A stretch of 62,741 nucleotides of DNA from Cupriavidus lacunae (lineage in GTDB: Bacteria; Pseudomonadota; Gammaproteobacteria; Burkholderiales; Burkholderiaceae), in contig NZ_QKWJ01000039.1 of NCBI RefSeq assembly GCF_003353055.1, positions 1 through 62,741 of the forward strand, given 5' to 3'. Positions within the stretch are counted from its first letter, which is position 1. Each line of letters opens with the position of its first letter. A program made the translations under genes and the position numbers. Of this stretch, positions 27,185 through 36,090 are shown piece by piece. Below the pieces are notes generated by a model that saw only the letters and a program-made list of their open reading frames with translations, had not been told where the DNA came from and searched no databases.

Positions 27185-27928
27185 ATGCGAACGAACCAGC
27201 CTACCCAGATCCTCGTCGTCGACGACGATCCCGAACTTCGCGACCTGCTGCGCGAGTACCTGACCCAGCAGGGCTTTGCGGTCTCGGTGATGCATGACGG
27301 CGACGGCCTGCAGGCGCGCCTGGAGCGCGAACGGCCGGCGCTGATCGTGCTGGACCTGATGATGCCCAAGGTCGACGGCCTGACCGCGCTGCGCAACCTG
27401 CGCGCCAAGAACGACGATATCCCGGTGATCCTGCTGACCGCACGCAGCGACGAGATCGACCGCATCGTCGGGCTGGAGATCGGCGCCGACGACTACCTCG
27501 GCAAGCCGTTCTCGCCGCGCGAGCTGCTGGCGCGCATCAATGCCGTGCTGCGCCGCAAGTTGGCGCGCCCGGCGGCGGCGCCCGAAGACCGCGAGTCGGT
27601 CGCCTTCGGCCCGTTCCGCGTCAACTTCCGCCAGCGCATGCTGACCCGCGCCGGCCAGACGCTGTCGATCAGCGATACCGAGTTCGCGCTGCTCAAGCTG
27701 CTGCTGATGCATCCGCTGGAAGTGCTGTCGCGCGAGCGCATCGTCGAGCTGATGTACGGCAGCGCCAGCGGCATCAGCGACCGCGGCATCGACGTGCAGA
27801 TCTGGCGCCTGCGCCGCCTGCTGGATGAGGACGCACAGCGCCCGCGCTATATCCAGACCGTGCGCGGGCGCGGCTACACCTTCGTGCCCGACGAAGCGGA
27901 AGAGATTCCCGCGGGGCTCCCCGAATAA
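27185..27928 (+). CDS. ompR: OmpR-type response regulator
   Basis: A DNA-binding response regulator of 247 residues. The receiver domain has the acidic pocket at residues 13-15, phosphorylated Asp57, Thr85 and Lys107. The block DRIVGLEIGADDYLGKPF is close to E. coli OmpR. The winged-helix output domain ends in RPRYIQTVRGRGYTF. The start at MRTNQPTQIL was chosen over a GC-rich upstream ATG. It is followed by its sensor kinase gene and is divergent from the mdtABC-like operon, a probable target. The signal is unknown; the symbol reflects similarity only. Confidence 0.88.
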   Translation: MRTNQPTQILVVDDDPELRDLLREYLTQQGFAVSVMHDGDGLQARLERERPALIVLDLMMPKVDGLTALRNLRAKNDDIPVILLTARSDEIDRIVGLEIGADDYLGKPFSPRELLARINAVLRRKLARPAAAPEDRESVAFGPFRVNFRQRMLTRAGQTLSISDTEFALLKLLLMHPLEVLSRERIVELMYGSASGISDRGIDVQIWRLRRLLDEDAQRPRYIQTVRGRGYTFVPDEAEEIPAGLPE

Positions 27929-27980
27929 TGGCTGCGGCGGCCACTAGCCGGCGCCGCTTGCCACCAGATACTGCTTTCCA

Positions 27981-29252
27981 ATGAAGTTGCGACGTATCGA
28001 TACCCTGTTCGGCCGCATTGCGCTGCTGATTGCGGCCGTGCTGGTGATCAGCCATTTCTCCTGGCTGGCCATCCTGCGCATGGACCGCCGCCAGCAGCAG
28101 GTGGACTATTCGGTGGAGCAGATGCTGTTCCAGCTCGACAGCATCGAGCGCGCCCTGGATGCACGCCCGCCGGCCAGGCTGCCCAGCCTGGTGGAGACCG
28201 CCAGCACCACCGCTGCCGACGAGCACGCCACCGCGCCCAAGGGCGGGCGCTCGCGCCGGCTGGTGGAGCAGTTCATCAGGAGGCTGCCGCAAGGCACGGA
28301 GATCCGCCTGGAAGACGAGACCACGCCGCGCATCTGGATCAAGCTGCCCAGCCGCGCCGACTGGATCGCCATGCCGATCCTGTGGGTCCACAACCCGCCG
28401 CCCGACAACCGGCTGGTGCCCGGCGTGATGCTGGTGGTGGGCGTGGCGATCGTCTTCGCCGTGCTGATCGCGTGGCAGATCCAGCGCCCGGTGCGCGACA
28501 TGGCCAACGCGGCCGAGCAGCTGTCGCGCCAGCACGCCGTGCCGCCGCTGCGCGAGCGCGGCCCGCATGAGCTGCGCCAGCTGATCGAGCGCTTCAACCG
28601 CATGGTGGGCGACCTGGCGCGCATCGAGCAGGAGCGCAACACCATGCTGGCCGGCATCGCCCATGACCTGAAGACGCCGCTGGCACGGCTGCGGCTGCGC
28701 GCCGAGATGCTGGCCGATCCCAAAGCGGCAGCGGGGGTCACGCGCGACGTGGATTCCATGGCGGCCATCGTCGAACAGTTCCTGAGCTTCGCGCAGACCA
28801 GCGAGCCGACCGCGCGGCCGGTGCCGGTGGACCGGCGCGTCAATGAGCTGGCCGCTTCGCTGGCCGAGCAGGAGCGCCAGGTGGTGCTGTCGCTGGGCGC
28901 GGGCGAGGGCTTCCGCATGATCGCCACGCAGCTGGACCGCATCGTCGGCAACCTGGTCGACAATGCCTACGCCTACGGCAAGCCGCCGGTGTGCATTGCG
29001 ACCTCGCGCACGCCGGAGGGCTACCTGCTGGTGGTGGAGGACCAGGGCGCGGGCATTCCCGATGGCGACAAGGATCGCGCCACGCTGCCCTTTGTGCGGC
29101 TGGACCCGGCGCGCGGCGGCAATGCGCATTCCGGGCTGGGGCTGGCGATCGTGGACCGGCTGGTGCGGCAGGCCGGGGGGAAGCTGAACCTGGTGAATGC
29201 CGATGGTGGCGGGTTCAGGGTGGAGATGCTGTTCGGGGCAGCCGCGGCCTGA
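27981..29252 (+). CDS. envZ: EnvZ-type sensor histidine kinase
   Basis: A membrane sensor kinase of 423 residues, cognate to the response regulator 52 bases upstream. Helix 1 covers residues 11-33 and helix 2 residues 146-166, enclosing a periplasmic domain of about 110 residues. Then come HAMP, the phosphoacceptor His228 in AGIAHDLKTPLARLRLRAEM, and the ATPase domain with its N box (GNLVDNAYAYG), DQGAGI and GLGLAIV boxes. The H-box resembles EnvZ. The pair probably senses an envelope or osmotic/toxic cue and may control the adjoining efflux operon. Confidence 0.88.
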   Translation: MKLRRIDTLFGRIALLIAAVLVISHFSWLAILRMDRRQQQVDYSVEQMLFQLDSIERALDARPPARLPSLVETASTTAADEHATAPKGGRSRRLVEQFIRRLPQGTEIRLEDETTPRIWIKLPSRADWIAMPILWVHNPPPDNRLVPGVMLVVGVAIVFAVLIAWQIQRPVRDMANAAEQLSRQHAVPPLRERGPHELRQLIERFNRMVGDLARIEQERNTMLAGIAHDLKTPLARLRLRAEMLADPKAAAGVTRDVDSMAAIVEQFLSFAQTSEPTARPVPVDRRVNELAASLAEQERQVVLSLGAGEGFRMIATQLDRIVGNLVDNAYAYGKPPVCIATSRTPEGYLLVVEDQGAGIPDGDKDRATLPFVRLDPARGGNAHSGLGLAIVDRLVRQAGGKLNLVNADGGGFRVEMLFGAAAA

Positions 29253-29279
29253 GTCGGCATCAGGGCTGCCTCAGGCCCT

Positions 29280-29888
29280 TCAGACTTTCTTCTTCTCGCC
29301 GATCCGGCTTTCCTTCCCGGCGAGCAGCTTGGCAATATTCTGGCGGTGCCGCGCGATCAGCAGCACGCTGATCGCGAAGATCGCTCCCGTCATCACATCC
29401 ACGCCGTTCATCAGCACATGGAAGAACGGCGCGAAGATCGCCGCCACCAGCGCCGCCAGCGATGAATAGCGGAAGAAGAACGCGATGATCAGCCAGGTGG
29501 CCAGCGTGCCCAGGCCCAGGATCGGGTCGATCGCCAGCAGGATGCCGGCCGCGGTGGCCACGCCCTTGCCGCCGGCAAAGCGGTGATACACCGGGAACAG
29601 GTGCCCCAGGAAGACCGCCAGCGCCACCATGGCCAGGCCGGTCTCGTTCAGCCCGTAGGCCGGCCCGAAGCGCGCGGCCAGCCACACCGCCAGCCAGCCC
29701 TTGAGGGCATCGCCGATCAGCGTCAGGATCGCGGCCTTCTTGTTGCCGGTGCGCAGCACGTTGGTGGCGCCGGGATTGCCGGAGCCATAGGAATGCGGGT
29801 CCGGCAGGCCCATCAGCTTGCTGACGACCACAGCGAAGGAAACGGAGCCGATCAGGTAGGCGGCGAGGGCGAAAAGCAGATTGGCCAT
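29280..29888 (-). CDS. plsY: Glycerol-3-phosphate acyltransferase (acyl-phosphate dependent)
   Basis: An inner-membrane enzyme that acylates glycerol-3-phosphate with acyl-phosphate, the first step of phospholipid synthesis. The 202-residue polytopic protein has all three PlsY motifs: DPHSYGSGNPGATNVLRTGNK (motif 1, split SYGSGNPGATNVLR), GHLFPVYHRFAGGKGVAT (motif 2) and a C-terminal segment ahead of the charged tail. It faces the envZ-like gene convergently with 27 bases between stops. Confidence 0.94.
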   Translation of the reverse strand: MANLLFALAAYLIGSVSFAVVVSKLMGLPDPHSYGSGNPGATNVLRTGNKKAAILTLIGDALKGWLAVWLAARFGPAYGLNETGLAMVALAVFLGHLFPVYHRFAGGKGVATAAGILLAIDPILGLGTLATWLIIAFFFRYSSLAALVAAIFAPFFHVLMNGVDVMTGAIFAISVLLIARHRQNIAKLLAGKESRIGEKKKV

Positions 29889-29999
29889 GTGCAGTGGGGT
29901 GTTTTCAGGCTGGCGCGATTGTAGCGCGGCAGGGACCTCGTTACGTCCGTGACTTCCCGGATTGGCATGGAGACTTCACTCGATATGGCTGCCGGCAAC

Positions 30000-30491
30000 T
30001 CAGTCAGGCAGCGCGCACTGCACCGGCTGGGCGTCCACCAGCCCCGGCAGCAGCTTCGGGTCCAGGCTAACCAGGTAGCCCCGCCGCCCGCCGTTGATAT
30101 AGATGCGCGCCAGTTCCAGCACGGTCGCTTCCACATAGACCGGCATGCGCTTGCGCGTGCCAAAGGGCGAGGTGCCGCCCACCATGTAGCCGCTGTGGCG
30201 CTGGGCCACGTCGGGCTTGCACGGCTGCACGCTCTTGCGCCCGGTCTGGCGCGCCAGGTTCTTGGTCGAGACCGAGCAGTCGCCGTGCATCAGCACCACC
30301 AGCGGCTGGGCGCGCTCGTCCTCCATGATCAGCGTCTTGATGACATCGTGCTCGGGCACACCCAGCTGGCGCGCCGATTCGCCGGTGCCGCCGTGCTCGA
30401 CGTAGTCATACGGATGCTCGCCGAAGGCGACGCCGTGCTTGCGCAGATATTGCGTGGCGGGGGTTTCCGAAACGTGCTTGGTCTTGCTCAT
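30000..30491 (-). CDS. ybaK: Cys-tRNA(Pro)/Cys-tRNA deacylase, YbaK/EbsC family
   Basis: A trans-editing enzyme that hydrolyses mischarged Cys-tRNA(Pro). The 163-residue YbaK domain has the motifs HPYDYVEHGG, DVIKTLIMED, MVGGTSPFGTRKRMPVYVE (the catalytic-pocket lysine region is KTLI) and INGGRRGYLV. It lies 23 bases after xerD on the same strand and is probably the third gene of ogt-xerD-ybaK. Confidence 0.93.
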   Translation of the reverse strand: MSKTKHVSETPATQYLRKHGVAFGEHPYDYVEHGGTGESARQLGVPEHDVIKTLIMEDERAQPLVVLMHGDCSVSTKNLARQTGRKSVQPCKPDVAQRHSGYMVGGTSPFGTRKRMPVYVEATVLELARIYINGGRRGYLVSLDPKLLPGLVDAQPVQCALPD

Positions 30492-30514
30492 GACAGTGGA
30501 GGGTGCCCGCCCGC

Positions 30515-31453
30515 TCAGCCGCGCGGATGATGCTGCTGGTGCAGCTCGCGCAGGCGTTCGCGGGCGACGTGCGTATAGATCTGGGTGGTGGAGATATCGG
30601 CGTGGCCCAGCAGCAGCTGCACCACGCGCAGGTCGGCACCGTGGTTCAGCAGGTGCGTGGCAAAGGCGTGCCGCAGCGTGTGCGGCGACAGCGGCGCATG
30701 CACGCCGGCATCGCGCGCATGGCGCTTGATCAGGTGCCAGAACGCCTGCCGCGTCATGCCTTCGCCGCGCTGCGTGACGAAAAGCGCGTCGCAGGCGCGG
30801 CCGGCCAGCAGCGCGGGGCGCGCGCTGGCCAGGTAGCGGCGCAGCCAGTCGCCGGCCTGCTGGCCGAACGGCACCAGCCGCTCCTTGTCGCCCTTGCCGC
30901 CGACCACGCGTGCCACGCCTTCGTTCAGGCCGATCTCGATGGTCTTCATCTGCGTCAGCTCCGACACGCGCAGCCCGCTGGCGTACATCAGCTCAAGCAT
31001 GGTGCGGTCGCGCATGCCGAGCGGCGTGTCGGTGTCGGGCGCTTCGAGCAGCGCGTCGACCTGGGCCTCGCTCAGGGTCTTGGGGTAGCGCGGCGGCTGC
31101 TTGGCCGGGCGCAGCAGCAGGCAGGGATCGCCCTCGATCAGGTGTTCGCGCAGCGCCCACTGGTAGAAGCGGCGAAATACCGCCAGGCGCCGGTTGGCCG
31201 ACGAGGCGCGGGATTGCGTGTGGCGCGCGTTGAAGTAGGCCGACAGCGCGCCGTCGTCCGCGCCCAGCAACTCGCCGCGGTGTTCGTGCTGCAGCCAGCG
31301 CGCCAGCAGCGTCAGGTCGCGCCGGTAGGCGTCGATGGTGTTGCGCGAGAGACCGTCTTCCAGCCACAGCGCGTCGCAGAAGCGGCTGACCAGCGTCACG
31401 TCTGCATCGCTGGGGGCGGCGGCGATCTCGGGTGCCTGCGCGGCGCCGCTCAT
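30515..31453 (-). CDS. xerD: Tyrosine recombinase XerD
   Basis: A site-specific recombinase that, with XerC and FtsK, resolves chromosome dimers at dif. The 312-residue protein has an N-terminal SAM-like core-binding domain (about 20-110) and the full catalytic set: Arg162, Lys187, His258-x-x-Arg261, His284 and Tyr293. The C-terminal HHPRG ending is typical of XerD. Its ATG overlaps the stop of the upstream ogt gene (ATGA). It is a housekeeping gene, not part of an integron or island; no att-like site was seen beside it. Confidence 0.94.
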   Translation of the reverse strand: MSGAAQAPEIAAAPSDADVTLVSRFCDALWLEDGLSRNTIDAYRRDLTLLARWLQHEHRGELLGADDGALSAYFNARHTQSRASSANRRLAVFRRFYQWALREHLIEGDPCLLLRPAKQPPRYPKTLSEAQVDALLEAPDTDTPLGMRDRTMLELMYASGLRVSELTQMKTIEIGLNEGVARVVGGKGDKERLVPFGQQAGDWLRRYLASARPALLAGRACDALFVTQRGEGMTRQAFWHLIKRHARDAGVHAPLSPHTLRHAFATHLLNHGADLRVVQLLLGHADISTTQIYTHVARERLRELHQQHHPRG

Positions 31454-31929
31454 ATCAGCATGGCGCCCTCATGGCGCAGCAGCCAGCGTTTGACGTCGAG
31501 GTAGAAGCCGTCTTCGGCATGGTGCGAGAAGCCGCCGATGCCGCGCGCCGAGACCACGCGATGGCAGGGGATCACGATCGGGAAAGGGTTCTGCCCGCAG
31601 GCCTGGCCGACCGCGCGCGGCATTGCGCCGATGGCCTCGGCGATGGTGCCGTAGGTGGTCACCGCGCCGCGCGGCACCGCGCTGATGGCCTGCCACACGC
31701 GCTGCTGGAAATCGCTGCCGGCCGGGGCCAGCGGCAGGTCGAAGGTGGCGTCCGGGTTGGCGTAGTAGGCCTCCAGCTGCACCGCGAGCTGTTGCGTCAG
31801 CGCGTCCGCGGGGGCGCGTGCCTCGACGTGCTCGGGAAGGTACACGATGGCCCGGATGTGCGCGCCGTCCGTGCGCACCCCGATCTTGCCGAACGGGGCG
31901 GGGAGGATGGCGTCATAGGTGGCGGGCAT
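31450..31929 (-). CDS. ogt: Methylated-DNA--protein-cysteine S-methyltransferase
   Basis: A suicide DNA-repair protein that takes the methyl group from O6-methylguanine onto a cysteine. The 159-residue protein has the active-site motif IPCHRVVSARGIGGF near the C-terminus, the recognition helix region RAVGQACGQNPFPIV, and the N-terminal TYDAILPAPFGKIGVR start. No Ada N-domain is present. It is the first gene of the ogt-xerD-ybaK unit. Confidence 0.94.
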   Translation of the reverse strand: MPATYDAILPAPFGKIGVRTDGAHIRAIVYLPEHVEARAPADALTQQLAVQLEAYYANPDATFDLPLAPAGSDFQQRVWQAISAVPRGAVTTYGTIAEAIGAMPRAVGQACGQNPFPIVIPCHRVVSARGIGGFSHHAEDGFYLDVKRWLLRHEGAMLI

Positions 31930-31980
31930 GGCGGTCAGGCTGGGGCGAATGCTGGATTTTAGTGCTTTTTGGCGGGGGCA

Positions 31981-32012
31981 AGAAAAAAAGGGCCGCCTCG
32001 CGGCGGCCCTTC
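31981..32012 (-). terminator. Intrinsic terminator after the Bug-family gene
   Basis: AGGGCCGCC and GGCGGCCCT form a 9-bp stem around TCGC, followed on the minus strand by a run of T. It stops the transcript of the tripartite-type binding protein. Confidence 0.85.
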
Positions 32013-32036
32013 GCGGGTGGCGTCACACTGGCCGGA

Positions 32037-33005
32037 TCACTGCTCCAGCTTGATGTTCTGCACCTTCACAAGATTCTTCATCTTGTCGAATTCCTGCTTG
32101 ATTTCCGCCGCATGCTGCGCCGGCGTGTTGCCCGACGGCTCGGCGCCGGCGGTGCGCAGGCGCTGCTGGAAGTCCTTGTCCTGCAGGGCCTTGACGGCGG
32201 CTTCGTTGAGCTTCTTGATAACGTCGTCAGGCGTGCCTGCCGGTGCCACCAGGCCGTACCAGGCCGGGTCGTTCGGCTCCTTCAGGCCCATTTCGCCAAA
32301 GGTCGGCACGTTCGGCATCGATTCCAGGCGCTTGTTCCAGGCCACCACGATGGGACGCAGCTTGCCGGCCTTGATGTATGGAATCGATGAGGGCAGGTTG
32401 TCCACCATGATCGGCACCTGGCCGGCCAGCACGTCGTTCAGTGCCGGGCCTGCGCCGCGGTAGGGGATATGGACCATGAAGGTCTTGGTCGAGACCTTGA
32501 ACTGCTCGCCCAGCATGTGGCCGAAGCCGCAGGTGCCCGACGAGGCGTAGGAATACTTGCCCGGGTGGGCCTTCAGCACGGCCAGGAACTCCTTGTAGTC
32601 CTTGGCCGGGAAGTTCGGGTTCACGGCGATCACGTTGGCCACGTTGGCCAGGTTGGTGATGGGCTTGAAGTCCTTGATCGGGTCGTACGACAGCTTGGGG
32701 TTGCAGGCCGGGTTCACGGCCATGGTCGAGACCGTGGAGATGCCGATGGTGTAGCCGTCCGGCGCGGCCTTGGCAATCGCGTCCGCGCCGATCGAACCAC
32801 CCCCGCCGGCGCGGTTCTCCACCACCACCGGCTGGCCCAGGATGCGGCTCATCTGGTCCGCAGCGCCGCGGCCGACGATGTCGGTGGTGCCGCCGGGTGC
32901 GAACGGAATGATCAGTCGGATCGGCTTGGTCGGGTAGCTCTGGGCTTGCGCCGCGGTGGCGGCGGCCGCCAGGGCCAGGGTCAGTGCGAGTTTGCCAGCT
33001 TGCAT
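32037..33005 (-). CDS. Bug (TctC) family tripartite-type solute-binding protein
   Basis: A periplasmic extracytoplasmic receptor of 322 residues with a signal peptide ending near AQA (residue 21). It carries the family hallmarks YPTKPIRLIIPFAPGGTTDIVGR and QPVVVENRAGGGGSIGADAIAK. Such receptors are highly expanded in Cupriavidus and Bordetella and usually bind carboxylates; the ligand is unknown. No TctA/TctB membrane genes are adjacent, so it is an orphan. The start follows GGGAGA. It has its own terminator and is probably monocistronic. Confidence 0.92.
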   Translation of the reverse strand: MQAGKLALTLALAAAATAAQAQSYPTKPIRLIIPFAPGGTTDIVGRGAADQMSRILGQPVVVENRAGGGGSIGADAIAKAAPDGYTIGISTVSTMAVNPACNPKLSYDPIKDFKPITNLANVANVIAVNPNFPAKDYKEFLAVLKAHPGKYSYASSGTCGFGHMLGEQFKVSTKTFMVHIPYRGAGPALNDVLAGQVPIMVDNLPSSIPYIKAGKLRPIVVAWNKRLESMPNVPTFGEMGLKEPNDPAWYGLVAPAGTPDDVIKKLNEAAVKALQDKDFQQRLRTAGAEPSGNTPAQHAAEIKQEFDKMKNLVKVQNIKLEQ

Positions 33006-33108
33006 GAGATCTTGTCTCCCGTCAGAAGTCCGGGCAGGGTGCCGCCCGGCAGCAAAGAAACCGGCGCAGTGCCACAGGTGGGGCAGCGCGTCGGCAGCGT
33101 AATTTGTG

Positions 33109-33792
33109 TCAGCCGCCCAGCAGCCCGCGCTTGACGTCGGCGTCGACCGGGCGCTCGCCCAGGAACACGCGCAGCACGGCCTGGTAGAAGTCTTCGCCGG
33201 GAATCGGCCGGCCGCGCGGCGTGCCATTGATGGCGACCACGGTTCCCGTCTGCGGGGAGAAATCCAGGTTGATCACGTCGCCCTTGTGTGCGGTGCCGAC
33301 CTCACCCAGGGTGCGCTCGAACTGTTCCAGCCGCGTGGCGAGCCCCAGCATCTGCTGCTCGCTGTGGTTGTTGCGCAGGCCCTGGCGGATGGCGCGCATG
33401 AAGGCCGGCGGCTCGCTCTCGCGCAGCATGCGCAACTGCAGGCGCTTGGCGCCGGGTGTGCCCAGCACGACGGCCGCATTGCGGGCCCGTTCCTGCAGGT
33501 ACAGGGCGGCGACATAGCCCTTGGCCAGAAAGCCCGCGCGCAGGGCGGTGCCGTTAAGCTGCAGTTCCTTGCCACCCACGCGCGCCGCATCGTCAAAACG
33601 TACCCCTTCGATCTCCACCGAGCGCGCCGGCAGGGGTACGGCGCCCGTAGCCGTGGCGGCGCAAAGCGCCACCAGCACGGCGGCCAGGCGCAGCCAGCGG
33701 CCCGGGTGCAGACCAGGGCGGGAACCGGGGCAAAAACCGGGGCGGAGGAGGGTGTCCGGGCGCGGTGGCGCGGACCGGGTGCGGAACAACAT
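33109..33792 (-). CDS. Chalcone isomerase-like domain protein, secreted
   Basis: A 227-residue protein with a long Arg/Pro-rich lead, a hydrophobic signal core (LRLAAVLVALCAATATGA) and a periplasmic chalcone isomerase-like domain (VRFDDAARVGGKELQLNGTALRAG, FLAKGYVAALYL, RIxxGEDFYQAVLRVFLGE type ending). Bacterial members have no proven activity. The true start is uncertain: ATGs at 33792 and 33816 both precede the signal core and neither has a good ribosome site. It lies upstream of, and on the same strand as, the Bug-family gene, 103 bases away. Confidence 0.75.
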   Translation of the reverse strand: MLFRTRSAPPRPDTLLRPGFCPGSRPGLHPGRWLRLAAVLVALCAATATGAVPLPARSVEIEGVRFDDAARVGGKELQLNGTALRAGFLAKGYVAALYLQERARNAAVVLGTPGAKRLQLRMLRESEPPAFMRAIRQGLRNNHSEQQMLGLATRLEQFERTLGEVGTAHKGDVINLDFSPQTGTVVAINGTPRGRPIPGEDFYQAVLRVFLGERPVDADVKRGLLGG

Positions 33793-33947
33793 GGCGGCAG
33801 GCGTACAACTTGGCATGCCATGCTGGCCCAAATCTGGAAAAATACCTATCCGTATCGGCCCTAGTCTGCACATTCCGGTTTTTCCGCCGTTATCTGCCCC
33901 CGCCGTCGCTGCCGCCGCGTCATGCCACCGCCACACAACAACGATAA

Positions 33948-34841
33948 ATGTCTTCTGCCCTCCTGCTGGTCCCAGACTTCAGCCTGATCCTCATCGGCTG
34001 GCTGCTGGTGCGCTACTCCCCCTTCGACCGTGCCTTCTGGGGCGGCGTGGAGCGCCTGGTCTACTTCGTACTGTTCCCGGCGCTGCTGCTGCAGTCGACC
34101 AATACCGCGGTGCTGGACTTTTCCTCGACCTCGGCCATGCTGGGGCTGGCGCTGCTGGTGATGGCCACCGGCATGGCCGGCGGCTACGCCGTCAAATGGG
34201 TCTTGCGGCCGGACGCGCTGAGCTTTGCCTCAGGCCTGCAGACCGCGTTCCGCTTCAATTCCTATATCGGGCTGGCGCTGGCGTCGCGCCTGGGCGGCTC
34301 CGAGGGGCTGGCGCTGATGGCGGTGATCGTCGGCTGCACGGTGCCGCTGTGCAATGTGGCGGCGGTGTGGGCGCTGGCGCGGCACGGCCAGACCGCGCTG
34401 TGGAAGGAGCTGGCGCGCAACCCGCTGATACTGGCCACCGCCGGTGGCCTCGCGACCAACCTGCTGGGGCTGCACGCGCCCGAGGTGCTGGGCATGACGC
34501 TGAACCGGCTCGGTTCGGCCTCGACCGCGCTGGGGCTGATGACCGTGGGGGCCGGGCTGCAGATGAGCGGCGCCACCGGCACCGCCGGGCCGGTGGCATG
34601 GTGGACCGGGGTCAAGCTGCTGGCGATGCCGTGTGTAGCCTGGCTGGTGGGACGGCACCTGCCGCTGACCGCGCTGCAGTACCAGATCGTGGTGCTGTAT
34701 GCCTCGCTGCCCACCGCGTCCAGTGCCTATATCCTGGCCGTGCGCATGGGCGGCAACGGGCCGATGGTGGCGGCGACGATTTCGCTGATGACGGTGGCGG
34801 CGATCGTGACCACGCCGCTGTGGCTGGCGCTGGTCAGCTGA
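33948..34841 (+). CDS. AEC (auxin efflux carrier) family transporter
   Basis: An inner-membrane carrier of 297 residues with about ten hydrophobic segments split 5+5. The N-terminal VPDFSLILIGWLLVRY and the C-terminal block PTASSAYILAVRMGGNGPMVAATISLMTVAAI are typical of the family. Bacterial AEC members move dicarboxylates such as malate or malonate, or other organic anions. The direction and substrate cannot be deduced. It is divergent from the chalcone isomerase-like gene and convergent with queG. Confidence 0.88.
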   Translation: MSSALLLVPDFSLILIGWLLVRYSPFDRAFWGGVERLVYFVLFPALLLQSTNTAVLDFSSTSAMLGLALLVMATGMAGGYAVKWVLRPDALSFASGLQTAFRFNSYIGLALASRLGGSEGLALMAVIVGCTVPLCNVAAVWALARHGQTALWKELARNPLILATAGGLATNLLGLHAPEVLGMTLNRLGSASTALGLMTVGAGLQMSGATGTAGPVAWWTGVKLLAMPCVAWLVGRHLPLTALQYQIVVLYASLPTASSAYILAVRMGGNGPMVAATISLMTVAAIVTTPLWLALVS

Positions 34842-34853
34842 CCTCTGTGGATC

Positions 34854-36074
34854 TCAGCTGACCCGTTCCGGCGGCGGACCGCCTTGCGCCAGGGCCCAGT
34901 CGATATGCTCGCGCACCAGCGGCGAGGCTGTCTCGCGCCGCGCCAGCAGCGCCGCGCGGATGCGCGCGGCCAGTGCCGCATCTTGCGCGCGCGTGCCCGA
35001 CAAGGCCGCGCGCAGGCTGTTGCCCAGCCCCACCGCCAGGTTGCGCAGCCAGCGCTCATGGCCGATGCGGCGGATCGGGCTGCCTTCGAGCCGCTGGTTG
35101 AAGTCCGCTTCGGTCCACTGGAACAGCGCCACCATGTCGGGCGCGTCCAGCCCGTTGCGCACGTCGAAGTCCGGCACCGAGGCCACATGCGCGAACTTGT
35201 TCCAGGGGCAGGCCAGCTGGCAATCGTCGCAGCCGTAGACGCGGTTGCCCATGGGCGCGCGGAACTCGACCGGGATCGGGCCCTTGTGCTCGATGGTGAG
35301 GTAGGAGATGCAGCGGCGCGCATCCAGCCGGTAGGGCGCGATGATGGCGCGCGTGGGGCAGATGTCGATGCAGCGGTGGCAGTTGCCGCAGTGGCCGGAC
35401 TCGGGCGGGTCGGCCGGCAGCGGGATGTCGACCAGGATCTCGCCCAGGAAGAACATCGAGCCGCCGTCGCGGTCCAGCAGCAGCGTATGCTTGCCGCGCC
35501 AGCCGAGACCGCCCTGGCTGGCCAGCGCCACTTCCATGACGGGTGCGGAATCGGTAAAGACGCGGTAGCCGAATTTTCCGATTTCGGCCTCGATCCGGCT
35601 GGCCAGTTGCTGCAGGCGGCTGCGCAGGACCTTGTGATAGTCGCGGCCGCGCGCGTACAGCGACACCACCGCGGTGGCCGGATCGTCCAGCCGCGCCAGC
35701 TCGTGCCGGCGCCAGTCGGCGGCACCGGCCTGAGCGCCGGCAGCGGGAATGTACGGCATGCGAGCCACGATCGCGCGTACCGTGCCGGGCACGAGTTCGG
35801 CCGGGCGGGCGCGCCGCAGACCGTGGTTCGCCATATAATCCATGTCGCCGTGGTAGCCCTGCGCCAGCCACGCCATCAGCCCGGGCTCGGCATGGCTGAG
35901 GTCGACATCCGCGATGCGCACCGAGGCAAAGCCCAGCTCCGCGCCCCATGCGCGGATCGATGCGGCCAGCGCCGCAAGTTCCCCGGGGCCCGCGGCCCGA
36001 TGGCCGGTGGTGTCCGAAACTGAAACGGGGGCGGGCGGCGCATCTGCCTGCCCTGAGGCTACACGGTCGATCAT
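34854..36074 (-). CDS. queG: Epoxyqueuosine reductase
   Basis: A cobalamin-dependent iron-sulfur enzyme that reduces epoxyqueuosine to queuosine in the wobble position of GUN tRNAs. The 406-residue protein has two [4Fe-4S] motifs, CGNCHRCIDICPTRAI and CDDCQLACPWNKF, and the family segments GYHGDMDYMANH and LLDRDGGSMFFLGE. The start at MIDRVASGQ is 16 bases from the divergent tsaE start; the N-terminus has about 30 extra residues relative to short homologues. It is common in Burkholderiales next to tsaE and amiC. Confidence 0.94.
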   Translation of the reverse strand: MIDRVASGQADAPPAPVSVSDTTGHRAAGPGELAALAASIRAWGAELGFASVRIADVDLSHAEPGLMAWLAQGYHGDMDYMANHGLRRARPAELVPGTVRAIVARMPYIPAAGAQAGAADWRRHELARLDDPATAVVSLYARGRDYHKVLRSRLQQLASRIEAEIGKFGYRVFTDSAPVMEVALASQGGLGWRGKHTLLLDRDGGSMFFLGEILVDIPLPADPPESGHCGNCHRCIDICPTRAIIAPYRLDARRCISYLTIEHKGPIPVEFRAPMGNRVYGCDDCQLACPWNKFAHVASVPDFDVRNGLDAPDMVALFQWTEADFNQRLEGSPIRRIGHERWLRNLAVGLGNSLRAALSGTRAQDAALAARIRAALLARRETASPLVREHIDWALAQGGPPPERVS

Positions 36075-36090
36075 TCCTGAATTGTACGCA

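Noticed and set aside
30515..31453. xerD as an integrase marking a genomic island
   Set aside because: Length, C-terminus and operon with ogt and ybaK fit housekeeping XerD; no tRNA or att duplication is nearby.
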